In this document: one piece after another, positions 1-9,220 of the stretch
Numbering within the stretch: the stretch's first letter is position 1
Layout: every line of letters starts with the position of its first letter
From: Candidatus Aerophobetes bacterium Ae_b3b
GTDB lineage: Bacteria; Aerophobota; Aerophobia; Aerophobales; AE-B3A
DNA length: 39,340 nt
Assembly (NCBI GenBank): GCA_005223085.1
Contig: NJBP01000013.1
Coordinates: 1-39,340 of the forward strand
Direction: 5' to 3'
Made by a program: the position numbers and the translations under genes
Notes under the pieces: generated by a model
The model's database searches: none
Seen by the model: only the letters and a program-made list of their open reading frames with translations
What the model was told of the DNA's origin: nothing

Positions 1-2
1 TC

Positions 3-587
3 ACAGGATTAGGTAGAAAATTAGAAAGAAAAGAAATACCTCCATATTTATCGGAAAGATCATTAGTAGAGGAAGAAGTATTTAGACATATTATTCCATT
101 TAATAATTTTGACCTTATAATTCAAGGGAGATCTGAGGGGGAAGGATGCTATTGTTCTATTAACAATATATTAAAACATTTGATAAAGATTTTAGCTGAA
201 AATTATAAAATTACTATTATTGACTCACCAGCTGGTTTAGAATTTTTCGCGAGAAAAACTTCTTTAAATGTAGATGATTTGATTTTAGTTACTGACCCAA
301 GTAAAATGAGTTTTCACACTTTACAGAGAATTCTTGAAGTGAAAGATGAAGTTAGTTTAGACTTTAAAAATATATGGGTCTTGGGTAATCGATTTAATGG
401 AAAAATCAAAAACCTATTCATAGAAAGTTTTAAAAAAAATTTAGGGAATCACATGAAATTGCTTGGATTCCTTAGCTATGATGGTGAAATTCAAAAGTTC
501 AATTTAAGCGGTAAATCATTACTTGAATTACCATCAAATAATGTTGTGTATCAACAAGCTAATAAAATTTTCTCTCAAATTGTTTAA
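3..587 (+). CDS. cooC: CooC-type CO dehydrogenase maturation ATPase (C-terminal part, runs off the left edge)
   Basis: Open from base 3 in the frame that stops at 587, so the N-terminus with the P-loop lies outside the window. The visible part has the pattern of CooC/MinD-like ATPases that help insert nickel into carbon monoxide dehydrogenase: an EGEGCYCSINN segment (residues about 48-58 of the visible part), then IIDSPAGLE in the position of the switch II/Walker B strand (CooC typically has IDNEAGMEH), then LVTDPS, and an N-R pair (LGNRFN) for base recognition. The gene converges on hdrB with an 18-bp gap. Extremely AT-rich codon use matches the genes to its right up to 9180. CooC beside Hdr subunits fits an anaerobe with CODH or CODH/ACS. 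Another MinD-family maturation ATPase is possible because the N-terminal half is not visible. Confidence 0.75.
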   Translation, partial: TGLGRKLERKEIPPYLSERSLVEEEVFRHIIPFNNFDLIIQGRSEGEGCYCSINNILKHLIKILAENYKITIIDSPAGLEFFARKTSLNVDDLILVTDPSKMSFHTLQRILEVKDEVSLDFKNIWVLGNRFNGKIKNLFIESFKKNLGNHMKLLGFLSYDGEIQKFNLSGKSLLELPSNNVVYQQANKIFSQIV

Positions 588-604
588 ATAAATGGGAAAA
601 GAAG

Positions 605-1567
605 TTATATTTTTAATTCTTCAATAAGGGGTGATATTCTCTCAATACAATATTTATCACACTCATATTCCATAAGAACTCCAATTAACTCATTTATATG
701 AACCGCTGGTATTTGTGGAGACTCACCGAAAAGATCTTTCATATCATCCCTGAATTTATTAAGAGAATAAAGACAAGTTGGGCAATTAGTAACTAATAAT
801 TCAGCTCCAGCACTTTCTGCACTTTTTAATTTATTAAAAGTAATTTGAAGTGCTTCGTCTCGATGTATTACGTTTTGAGATGCCCCCCAACCGCAGCATG
901 AATCTCGTTCTTGATACTCTATAATAGAACCACCCAAAATAGTTAAAATATCTTCTAATTTATTTTTGGGGGCAATAAAACTATGGATATCTTTTTTATC
1001 TAATAATAAATTAAGATAATGACATCCATAATGTACAGCACATTTTAACCCATTTAATGAATATTTTAATCTTTCTCCAATCTGTTCTCTAATTAAATGT
1101 AGGAAATCTATGACATGAACTATTTTCAATTTTGGAGAGAATAAGATATCTTTTTTAAATTCTTTTAAAATTTTAGTTGTTTTTTCCCTTATATCTTTCG
1201 AATTTAAAAATTTACGTCCTCTTAATAACGAAAGGTAACAACCATTACAAGAAACAATCAATATATCTGCTATTTCATTTATAGATACAATATTCCTCTC
1301 ATTAATTGCGGCGAACTGAGCTCTAGTTATTAAATTTCTCTGGAGAAAAGTTCCAGAACAGCAAGATTGCTCCAAAGATGTAGAAACTTGTAAATCAAAG
1401 TCTTCTAACATCGATTTTAAACAAGTTCTTATCCCGGGATAATAATATTCTAAACATGCTTTAAATAAACATATTTTCTTATCTTTAAAAAAATCTAAAG
1501 GATTATCATTATAAGTTTGTAAAATCTCATCTGTATCCAAAACAACTGATTTAATATAACCCTCCAT
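605..1567 (-). CDS. hdrB: Heterodisulfide reductase subunit B-like protein (two CCG domains)
   Basis: A 320-residue protein with two cysteine-rich CCG domains, the HdrB signature that binds the non-cubane [4Fe-4S] clusters reducing CoM-S-S-CoB-type disulfides. Domain 1 has Cys38, CC at 69-70 and CNGC at 107-110. Domain 2 has Cys182 (GCHYL), CC at 224-225 (SCCGWG) and CPTC at 262-265. No membrane segment is visible, so it should be cytosolic. It follows hdrC on the same strand with a 23-bp gap, so the two probably form one transcript and complex. Whether the substrate is CoM-S-S-CoB cannot be told, since HdrB-like subunits are widespread in archaea and bacteria that lack methanogenesis. Confidence 0.88.
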   Translation of the reverse strand: MEGYIKSVVLDTDEILQTYNDNPLDFFKDKKICLFKACLEYYYPGIRTCLKSMLEDFDLQVSTSLEQSCCSGTFLQRNLITRAQFAAINERNIVSINEIADILIVSCNGCYLSLLRGRKFLNSKDIREKTTKILKEFKKDILFSPKLKIVHVIDFLHLIREQIGERLKYSLNGLKCAVHYGCHYLNLLLDKKDIHSFIAPKNKLEDILTILGGSIIEYQERDSCCGWGASQNVIHRDEALQITFNKLKSAESAGAELLVTNCPTCLYSLNKFRDDMKDLFGESPQIPAVHINELIGVLMEYECDKYCIERISPLIEELKI

Positions 1568-1590
1568 CTTTTTGATCGAAACTCCAATAT

Positions 1591-2091
1591 TTACTCTTCA
1601 ATTCCAATATTTTTTTTGCTTGCTTTATGAAGATATTTGATTCTCGCAAATTCACAGATCTTTTTTATCTCTTCAATTCTTTCAGAAGGTAAATCAGATT
1701 CTTTCATTACAGTACCATTTTCTAAAAACCTTTTACACATTTTAACATATTTCTTCAATTGAGGAATATTATATCCTTTTTTAAAAGCTTCATTTCTAAG
1801 TGATAAGATAAATAAAGGTATATTAATACCCTCTTTGGGACAAATTTTTGAACACTTGTTACATAAAAAGCAATACCATATGTCTTCTTCTTTTAAAATT
1901 GACTCATCTCCAATCAAAACTTTTTCAACTATTTTCCGAATATTAAAATCCGAGATTTTACTCGCTGGACAATCACCGACACACTTCCCACAACTAATAC
2001 ATTGGATAATATTCCAGTTTTCATCAACATCTGTAATTATTCGATTGAAAAAATCCCAATTATATTTTGATTCGTTTTTGGTAGCCATCAT
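1591..2091 (-). CDS. hdrC: Heterodisulfide reductase subunit C-like ferredoxin protein
   Basis: 166 residues with two classic 4Fe-4S binding motifs: C31-x2-C34-x2-C37-x3-C41 (CISCGKCVGDC) and C74-x2-C77-x2-C80-x3-C84 (CFLCNKCSKIC), followed by a helical C-terminal segment. This is the HdrC layout; the protein passes electrons from a partner flavoprotein to the CCG clusters of HdrB. It is the first gene of a minus-strand hdrC-hdrB pair. No hdrA is in the window. The start ATG at 2091 is directly followed by a second ATG, and either could serve. The same layout occurs in GlpC-like and succinate dehydrogenase-like iron-sulfur proteins, but the neighbouring hdrB settles the family. Confidence 0.87.
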   Translation of the reverse strand: MMATKNESKYNWDFFNRIITDVDENWNIIQCISCGKCVGDCPASKISDFNIRKIVEKVLIGDESILKEEDIWYCFLCNKCSKICPKEGINIPLFILSLRNEAFKKGYNIPQLKKYVKMCKRFLENGTVMKESDLPSERIEEIKKICEFARIKYLHKASKKNIGIEE

Positions 2092-2137
2092 TAATAATTT
2101 CTTCCAAATTTTCTATATCTTAAATTATCTCAAATCT

Positions 2138-2150
2138 CTATATATAAAAA
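2138..2150 (-). promoter_or_regulatory. TATA-like box upstream of hdrC
   Basis: Read on the minus strand this is TTTTATATATAGA, an archaeal TATA-box-like stretch about 50 bases before the hdrC start. Its position would give a short leader. The whole region is AT-rich, so chance matches are common and the call is tentative. Confidence 0.3.
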
Positions 2151-2258
2151 TCAATAAAAAAGTTAATTGATTTTAATTTATAAAATATTTTCACAAATTT
2201 TTTATTTTGATTTAATTAAAGTCCTTATTTCAACTCATTCAAAAAAAAGAAAAACGAA

Positions 2259-3305
2259 TTATTTTTCTAATTCTTTAAAATATGGAATAATTTTATCTCT
2301 AAAAATTTCATAGACTTTATTTACATCCGGCCCTCTGTTCATTATTGTTAAATGTGTTGCTCCAGCTTCTTTATATTTCTCTATGCTTGCTATAACATCA
2401 TCTATTGTTCCCAAACAATTGAAATCTTGAAGAATAGTTTTGGGTAGTTGGTCTACATATTTTAATAACTCCATTGCACCCTCACTGCTCATATCAAAAT
2501 TATGAATTGTTAAATCACTGGATAAATTTATATTTGGATAAGCTTCATTGAGTATTGAAGTATTGAGTAAGTAAGATATCTTAAAGAATTCGCATCTTTT
2601 AATTGCATTTTCCGGATTTTTATCATCGATTGCTACAAAACAATCATATACATAATCAATCTCCGAAGGATCCCGACCAGCTTTCTTTGCAGCATCAGCC
2701 ACTCTCTCTTGATTTTTTTTATATACCCAAGGAGGTTGATAAAGTGGATACCATCCATCTCCTAATTCTCCAGTCAATTGGCGAGTTTTTGGACCATTTC
2801 CAGCAATGTAAATTGGTGGGCTTTTTTGAATCGGTTTTATTTGAATATAAGCCTTTTTCATCTCTCCCCAGAATTCACTTTTTGCATTAACTTTTCTTTT
2901 AGTCCAAAAATCTCTCATTAGAATTATATATTCTTTTAATTTAGTTAATGATCTTTTCCGATTCATTCCATACATGTCAATATTCATCGCCTCACCAGCT
3001 CCAATACCAAACATAGCTCTACCATTGCTAATATGGTCTAAGGTAGCCACTTTATGAGCCATTAGAGCAGGATGGAAACGATGACAATCAGAAACTCCGG
3101 TACATAAAGAAACCTTATTCGTTATCACTGCCAATGCCGATAAAAAACTAAAAGCATCAAAGCAAATACCTGGTCCTGGCGGTAACATAGCTGTGTGATC
3201 TGCATAAAAAACAGAATTAAATCCACATTCTTCAGCTTTTTTAGTTCCCTCAAACATAAAGGAGATTCTAGGCGTTGGTACGGGAATATGAAATCCAAAC
3301 TTCAT
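2259..3305 (-). CDS. LLM-class (F420-dependent) oxidoreductase
   Basis: 348 residues of the luciferase-like monooxygenase TIM-barrel family (PF00296). Visible marks are the N-terminal strand MKFGFHIPVPTP, EECGFNSVFYADH, the conserved central block ISNGRAMFGIGAGE (about residues 91-104) and IYIAGNGPKT with GDGWYP near residue 180. In archaea this subgroup generally uses coenzyme F420, as in methylene-tetrahydromethanopterin reductase (Mer) and F420-dependent alcohol or sugar-phosphate dehydrogenases. The sequence alone does not separate these, so no symbol is given. It is a single gene in a minus-strand row, with a 167-bp AT-rich gap to hdrC. F420 use is inferred from family and context. Confidence 0.8.
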   Translation of the reverse strand: MKFGFHIPVPTPRISFMFEGTKKAEECGFNSVFYADHTAMLPPGPGICFDAFSFLSALAVITNKVSLCTGVSDCHRFHPALMAHKVATLDHISNGRAMFGIGAGEAMNIDMYGMNRKRSLTKLKEYIILMRDFWTKRKVNAKSEFWGEMKKAYIQIKPIQKSPPIYIAGNGPKTRQLTGELGDGWYPLYQPPWVYKKNQERVADAAKKAGRDPSEIDYVYDCFVAIDDKNPENAIKRCEFFKISYLLNTSILNEAYPNINLSSDLTIHNFDMSSEGAMELLKYVDQLPKTILQDFNCLGTIDDVIASIEKYKEAGATHLTIMNRGPDVNKVYEIFRDKIIPYFKELEK

Positions 3306-3356
3306 ATTTTTAAAAATTATCTAAACCTATTAAAAATTTAGTATTAAAAATAAAAA

Positions 3357-6242
3357 TTATAGGTAAATTTCTTTTTTTCGAGCGTAATACTTTACTAGTT
3401 CAAAACCAACAATTGTAATTGATGAGATTAAGAAACAAATTAGCCAATCTAATGCAGTTAGATACATAAACATGAAATTAATCACTATATGTGCTAAGCC
3501 TACTTGGACTCCGGGAACATACATTATTAATAGAAACACAGCAAATAGAAAGCCTAGAATTAAATACATTCTTTTATTACTTTCTTCTTTTATGCTTTTT
3601 ATCAAAGATTTATTAGGGCGTCTTATTTGTAGAACTAAAATTGTTTCAGAGAAAAACAATGTAGTCATTAGCATAGTAAGTGTCTTAGCAACGTTTAAAT
3701 CAATCCCTGGAGTCAAATACATTGTTTCAGTTGTGAAAAGATAACCAATATTTAGAATATTAAATTCATAATTCAATGGAAAAGCGGGATATATTCCTGT
3801 AATACAAATAGAATAAACAACTCCCATACTGATCGCAAGTAATCCACCAAATACTAGAAGTAGTATAATGATATTTTTAGATAAAATTTCTTCGGAATCA
3901 CGAGGTTTCTCTTTCATTATGTCTTTAGATGTAGTATCGAAAGTTAAAACTAGACCTGGGAAAGCATGAAGAGTAATTGACAAGAAAATCCATTGTAAGT
4001 AATATTCTTCCGTTAGGAAATATGGCATTCCTAAAATGGCAAATAAAATAAATTGAAAAATCCCTTCAAATAAATTTATACTTATGTAAAAAAATACTAC
4101 TGTTCGAATTCTTGTAAAAATTCCTCGGCCTTCTTGAATTCCTTCAACAATAGAAATAAATGAATCATCAGAAATTACCATATCAGAAGCTTCTTTCGCA
4201 ACATCAGTTCCTTGTATTCCCATGGCGATACCCGCATCCGCCATATTTAAAGCTAAAGCGTCATTAACTCCATCTCCTGTCATCGCAACAACTTTCTTCT
4301 GATCTTGATATTTTTCAACGATATCTTGTTTGTGTTCAGGAGATACTCTGGCGAAAACTCTTATTTTATTCAATTCTTCAAATGATTCAATAGACTTTAT
4401 TTGACTACCTTCGATTACTACTTCTCCTTCAGATAAGATTGCTATTTGAGATGCAATTGCTTCTGCGGTATTTAGGGAATCTCCAGTTATCATTATAACT
4501 TCTACTCCAGCATTGTTGCATAATTCAACGGATTCTTTTACACCTTCTCTTGGAGGATCTAAAATTGTAACAAATCCAATATAAATCATATCTTTTTCGC
4601 AATTTTCTCTACTTTCCTCGAGATTTTCAGGTAGGATGTCTATTTTTTTATAACATAGACTCAATATCCTGTATCCCATGTTTGCATATTTATTAACATT
4701 ATTCAGAATCTCCTGTTTCAAGTCTTCAGATAGATCAACTTCTTTATTATGATATAAAACTCGTTTACATTGCGGAATCAAAACTTCGGTTGCCCCTTTC
4801 GTAAATGAGTAAAATTCTTTTTCTTTTTTATATATTTTAGTCATTCTTTTTATTGAAGAATCAAATGGGTATTCTCTTACGAATTTAAACTCTTCATCAA
4901 CATTATAATCTTGTATGGATTTTTGATATAATACATTAAGGGCTCCTTCAGTTGGCGAGCCAATTATATCATATTTATTAATAAATTTTTGACCTTTTGT
5001 GGCAGTTTTAATCTCTTTTTTAACTAAAGCTGAATTATTATTAAGAAACCCTGAAATCAGCAATAGTTTCAACTGAGGATATTTTTCTACATTTTTAATA
5101 ATTTTAGGATTCTTTATATCGTCCATCAAAATGATGTCTCCTTCTGGATTATAGCCACTTCCAGAAATTTTAAATATTGAACCATTTACCCAAATATATT
5201 GCACACACATTTGGTTTTTAGTTAAAGTCCCAGTCTTATCTGAACATACAACGCTTACTCTCCCTAAGCTATCAACTGAGGCAAGATTTCGAATTACAAC
5301 TCCTTTTTGAGCCATAAATAAAACTCCAGTTAATAATACAATCGTTGTAAGTAGAGGTATGTTAATAGGCATTATGTCCATTGCCGAGTTTAAACTATCT
5401 ACTATTTCAAAAGTTGTAAATCCACTCGCAATCAATTTAATCATAAACGTTCCGAACCAGAATATCAAAACTGCTAATCCTAGCCATTTTCCAAAGTTAT
5501 TCATCTTTTCTCTTATAGGAATTTCACTTGTTCCTGCTTCTTCCATTAAATGTGAGATTTTACCAATTTCAGTATTGCCACCAGTCCTAACTGTTATTGC
5601 TTTACCATTTCCTGTTGCAATAAATGTTCCGTAGAACATCATATTTTTCCGTTCTGAAATAGGAATTTTTTCCTCACTAAGAACTGTTCCTTTCTCTAAT
5701 TTTTTTACTGGCTCACTCTCCCCCGTTAGACTAGATTCATTAACCAATAAATTTGAGGATTCAATAATCCTAGCATCTGCCGGAATTCTATCTCCTTGAT
5801 TTAAAACTAATAAATCGCCTGGAACAACATTATTTGTGGGTATTTGTTTCTTTTCACTATCTCTCATAACAACAGTGGTAGGTGCAGATAATTGTCTTAA
5901 TGCTTCAAGCTTCTTTGTAGCACGATATTGCTGAACAATTGCTACGACACAATTCATTCCGACAATTCCTAAAGTTAAATAAACTATTCCTAGATTTCCT
6001 TCTTCTAAAAATACAACAGCTAAAAATAGGATTAAAGCACCTACTAAATATATTACTATAAGCCAATTGAAAAGAGGTGCTAAATATACTTTAAAAATAG
6101 ATTTCTTAACTTTAGGAATCTCATTTAATCCATATAATTCGAGCCTTTTCTTAGCCTCAATCTCAGTTAATCCAGCATTTTCAATAGTTTGAAAAACTTC
6201 ACGAATTTCTTGAATAGATTTGTTATAATAAATATCGTTCAT
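3357..6242 (-). CDS. P-type cation-transporting ATPase (type II-like), copy 1
   Basis: A complete 961-residue P-type ATPase. In order: N-terminal cation-ATPase domain (residues 1-70), two membrane helices, the actuator domain with TGES at 173-176, helix M4, the phosphorylation motif SDKTGT with the acceptor Asp335, the nucleotide domain with KGAT, the hinge TGDGVNDA, and a C-terminal six-helix bundle. Overall plan is that of SERCA/PMCA pumps. The M4 motif is PINIP (292-296) instead of PEGLP, and the M6 position of SERCA Asp800 appears to be His (LHAFPG). The usual calcium ligands are therefore partly gone and the transported ion is uncertain. M5 still shows an N-x2-E pattern (NLFE). A paralog lies upstream with a 59-bp gap on the same strand. 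Confidence 0.92.
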   Translation of the reverse strand: MNDIYYNKSIQEIREVFQTIENAGLTEIEAKKRLELYGLNEIPKVKKSIFKVYLAPLFNWLIVIYLVGALILFLAVVFLEEGNLGIVYLTLGIVGMNCVVAIVQQYRATKKLEALRQLSAPTTVVMRDSEKKQIPTNNVVPGDLLVLNQGDRIPADARIIESSNLLVNESSLTGESEPVKKLEKGTVLSEEKIPISERKNMMFYGTFIATGNGKAITVRTGGNTEIGKISHLMEEAGTSEIPIREKMNNFGKWLGLAVLIFWFGTFMIKLIASGFTTFEIVDSLNSAMDIMPINIPLLTTIVLLTGVLFMAQKGVVIRNLASVDSLGRVSVVCSDKTGTLTKNQMCVQYIWVNGSIFKISGSGYNPEGDIILMDDIKNPKIIKNVEKYPQLKLLLISGFLNNNSALVKKEIKTATKGQKFINKYDIIGSPTEGALNVLYQKSIQDYNVDEEFKFVREYPFDSSIKRMTKIYKKEKEFYSFTKGATEVLIPQCKRVLYHNKEVDLSEDLKQEILNNVNKYANMGYRILSLCYKKIDILPENLEESRENCEKDMIYIGFVTILDPPREGVKESVELCNNAGVEVIMITGDSLNTAEAIASQIAILSEGEVVIEGSQIKSIESFEELNKIRVFARVSPEHKQDIVEKYQDQKKVVAMTGDGVNDALALNMADAGIAMGIQGTDVAKEASDMVISDDSFISIVEGIQEGRGIFTRIRTVVFFYISINLFEGIFQFILFAILGMPYFLTEEYYLQWIFLSITLHAFPGLVLTFDTTSKDIMKEKPRDSEEILSKNIIILLLVFGGLLAISMGVVYSICITGIYPAFPLNYEFNILNIGYLFTTETMYLTPGIDLNVAKTLTMLMTTLFFSETILVLQIRRPNKSLIKSIKEESNKRMYLILGFLFAVFLLIMYVPGVQVGLAHIVINFMFMYLTALDWLICFLISSITIVGFELVKYYARKKEIYL

Positions 6243-6301
6243 TAAAATTTCACTTTTTTTATCTTACTACCAACATAATAAATAAACTTTAAAAATTTTG
6301 A

Positions 6302-9220
6302 TTAGAAAAATATTTTTCGTTTTCTTGCAAAATATTTAAAAAGTTCAACACCGATAACGCCTTGAGCAACAAAAACAAGCACCCAAATCCAATCTGTTGG
6401 ACTTAAAAACATATAATTAAATTGAAAGTTTAAACCTAGAACATCATTTATCGCATAATTGACAGGATATGAAAATATTATAAATAAAACGTGTATTAAA
6501 ACACAAAACATACTCATACCCATTAAATATTTGTCGAATTCATTGATAAAACTTTGTTTGAATGAATTATTTGGACGTCGTATGCTCCAAATAAAAATTG
6601 TTTCAGACAAAAATAATACCGTCATACACATAGTTCTAGCTTTTTGGTGTGCTAAATTCATTGGCATAACTAACCTATCTGAACCATATAGTTCGGGCGC
6701 CAAAATATAACTCAGATTTGGATCCAAATTAAACTCATTTATCGGTATTACACCAAAAAACGTAAAATAATATGATAAAGCAAATCCCAAGCCCATTAAA
6801 ACAGCTTGAACAATTAATAACACAATTAATTGCCTATTTAATATTTCTTCCTCATTTCTTGGAGGTTCTTTCATAATATCTTTTGGAACTGTATCTACTA
6901 CTAAAGCAAGTGATGGGAAAGAATGGACAATTGCAAACACATATATATGCTGCCAATTATTAAACAACTTAAATCCTTCAATAGGAAGAAATTCTGCAGT
7001 AAAAAAGAAAACCGCTACCACAATATTTATGCAAATGAAGAAAAATATTATTACTCTAATTCTAGAAAAAATTCCACGACCAATTCTCACTCCTTTTTCT
7101 ATTGATACAAAATTATCATCAGAGATTACCATATCAGATACTTCTTTTGCAACATCAGTCCCAGTTATACCCATTGCAATCCCAGTATTAGCTAATTTAA
7201 GTGCAAGAGAATCATTAATTCCATCTCCAGTCATTGCTACGATACGATCTTGTTCTTGGTATCTACTAATAATTTTTTCTTTATCAGATGGAACCACTCT
7301 CGCAAAAACAGATACTTTATTGAAATCTTCTATTTGTAAAAGCTCTATATCTTTTCCCTCAACAACGAAATCCCCCTCATCAAAAAGGTCAATATTTTTT
7401 GCTATTGCTTCGGCCGTTGCTGGATGATCACCTGTGATCATGACCACGTCGATTCCTGCAGATTTACAATTTTTAACTGCCTCAATTACTCCTTCACGAG
7501 GTGGATCTAAAATTACTACAAATCCTAAGAACACTAAATTAATTTCAATTTCATCTCGATTAAATTTTTCATTTTTCGCTATAGGTTTATCTATTTCTTT
7601 ATAGGCAATACTTAATGTTCGATATCCACTCTCTGCATATTTCTTAATTGAATCCAAAATTTCTGATTGCTTGTCATCATTTAATAATTTAATTTTTTTA
7701 TTAAATACAATTTGATTGCATCTTTTCACAATTATTTCAGAAGCACCCTTTACAAATGCATAATATGTTTTTTGTTTCTTACTTTTAGGTTTATATATTG
7801 TGCTCATTCTCTTAACGGAAGAGTCGAATGAAAATTCTTGAATATATTCAAATTCATCTTTTAATTTGTTAAGATCAAAACCAGCTTTTTCAGCCAATAC
7901 TAATAATGCAGCTTCCGTCGGGCTTCCTAAAGCACGTCTAATTCTTTTGGTTTTTATTTTTTTTGCTTTAATTTTTACCTCTTCTTCAATTAACGAAGAA
8001 ATATTATTCAAAACCATAGATGTAATAAAAAAATCAAAATGATTTTTCTTATTAAAATTAGCTCGTTGACCATCTATTTTAATTTCTCCCTCTTTATCAT
8101 ACCCAACACCCGAAACTTCATAGATTTTATCGTCAAACCAAAATTTAATGACAGTCATCTCATTCTTTGTGATTGTTCCAGTTTTATCTGTACAAATAAC
8201 TGAGATCCTGCCCATAGATTCTATTGCTGATAAGTTTCGAATTATTACACCAGTTTTTGCTAAATTAAGCACTCCTGTGAGCATAACTAGTGTGGTCAAA
8301 ATAGGGAGATTTATAGGGATAACATTCATAGATCTAATTATTGCAGCAATTAATTCTCCTTTGATATTTTCAGAAGTAAAAATATCAAGTAGTGCTAATA
8401 CGCTTAATTTATATATCACCAAAATTGAGAGATTTATAAATACGATAATAACTAACCATTTAGCAAAATTATTCATTTTCCTTGTTAATGGAATATCTTC
8501 TATACTTCCCATCTCATTTAAGGTTTGAGAGATTTTTCCAATTTCTGTTCTTATTCCGGTCCTGGCAACTATTGCTTTCCCTCTTCCTGTAGCAACATAA
8601 GTTCCCATAAATGCCATGTTAAGCTGTTTTTGTAAGGGAAGCTCCTTTTTTTCGATAATATTTTCATTCTTTTCAATTGAAACACTTTCTCCAGTTAATG
8701 GTGCTTCATTGATTGATAAATTTATACTTTCTATTAATCTTGAATCCGCTGGAATTTTATCTCCTTGATTGATAACTATTATATCACCCGGAACAAGTTC
8801 TCGAGTTTCTATTTCTATTTGTATCCCATCTCGAATTACAGTTGTAGTTAATGCCGAGATTTTTTTCAAAGACTCTAACGCCTTTTGGGCTCTATACTGC
8901 TGAATGATTGCAGTTAATGAATTTGCTATAATTACGCCCCAAGTTATATATGTAGAAGCTGGGTCTCCCAAAATCAAAATAATTATTCCAGAAATAATCA
9001 AAATAACAATTAAAAAATTAAAAATAGGCGCTAAATATACCTTCCAAATCGATTTTCTTATTTTTTGAAGCTCATTAAAACCATATTCTTTAGTTCTTTC
9101 TTCAATTTCGTCCTGTTTTAATCCCATCTCAACATTTGTATTTAAATCCATTGAAATTTTTTCAGTTGAATAGTTGTAAATTGGTTTGGAAGGTATTGCT
9201 TTTATCCTTTCTGGAGGCAT
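6302..9220 (-). CDS. P-type cation-transporting ATPase (type II-like), copy 2; native start lost at the junction
   Basis: 972 residues as read, parallel to its downstream paralog: LTGES at 175-179, PINLP at 302-306, phosphorylated Asp345 in TDKTGT, KGAS, TGDGIND and a C-terminal membrane bundle with VHSFPS at the SERCA Asp800 position. Alignment by eye puts IYNYST (residues 14-19) opposite IYYNKS near the start of copy 1, where only three residues precede it. The first ten or so residues here (MPPERIKAIP) are the antisense of the sugar-permease reading frame that begins at about 9183. The annotated start is therefore an artefact of the join, and the true start codon is missing from this window. 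The rest of the protein looks intact. Confidence 0.9.
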   Translation of the reverse strand: MPPERIKAIPSKPIYNYSTEKISMDLNTNVEMGLKQDEIEERTKEYGFNELQKIRKSIWKVYLAPIFNFLIVILIISGIIILILGDPASTYITWGVIIANSLTAIIQQYRAQKALESLKKISALTTTVIRDGIQIEIETRELVPGDIIVINQGDKIPADSRLIESINLSINEAPLTGESVSIEKNENIIEKKELPLQKQLNMAFMGTYVATGRGKAIVARTGIRTEIGKISQTLNEMGSIEDIPLTRKMNNFAKWLVIIVFINLSILVIYKLSVLALLDIFTSENIKGELIAAIIRSMNVIPINLPILTTLVMLTGVLNLAKTGVIIRNLSAIESMGRISVICTDKTGTITKNEMTVIKFWFDDKIYEVSGVGYDKEGEIKIDGQRANFNKKNHFDFFITSMVLNNISSLIEEEVKIKAKKIKTKRIRRALGSPTEAALLVLAEKAGFDLNKLKDEFEYIQEFSFDSSVKRMSTIYKPKSKKQKTYYAFVKGASEIIVKRCNQIVFNKKIKLLNDDKQSEILDSIKKYAESGYRTLSIAYKEIDKPIAKNEKFNRDEIEINLVFLGFVVILDPPREGVIEAVKNCKSAGIDVVMITGDHPATAEAIAKNIDLFDEGDFVVEGKDIELLQIEDFNKVSVFARVVPSDKEKIISRYQEQDRIVAMTGDGINDSLALKLANTGIAMGITGTDVAKEVSDMVISDDNFVSIEKGVRIGRGIFSRIRVIIFFFICINIVVAVFFFTAEFLPIEGFKLFNNWQHIYVFAIVHSFPSLALVVDTVPKDIMKEPPRNEEEILNRQLIVLLIVQAVLMGLGFALSYYFTFFGVIPINEFNLDPNLSYILAPELYGSDRLVMPMNLAHQKARTMCMTVLFLSETIFIWSIRRPNNSFKQSFINEFDKYLMGMSMFCVLIHVLFIIFSYPVNYAINDVLGLNFQFNYMFLSPTDWIWVLVFVAQGVIGVELFKYFARKRKIFF
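9175..9195. other. Breakpoint between archaeal-like and bacterial-like DNA
   Basis: Homology to the P-type ATPase (minus strand) ends within a few codons of where homology to an RbsC-type permease (plus strand) begins. The permease frame has a TAA at 9177-9179 immediately before its conserved GIAFILSGG block. Left of this point the DNA is strongly AT-rich and archaeal in content; right of it the composition rises and genes are bacterial. Both genes are cut and neither has a promoter here. An assembly chimera is the simplest reading. Confidence 0.75.
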
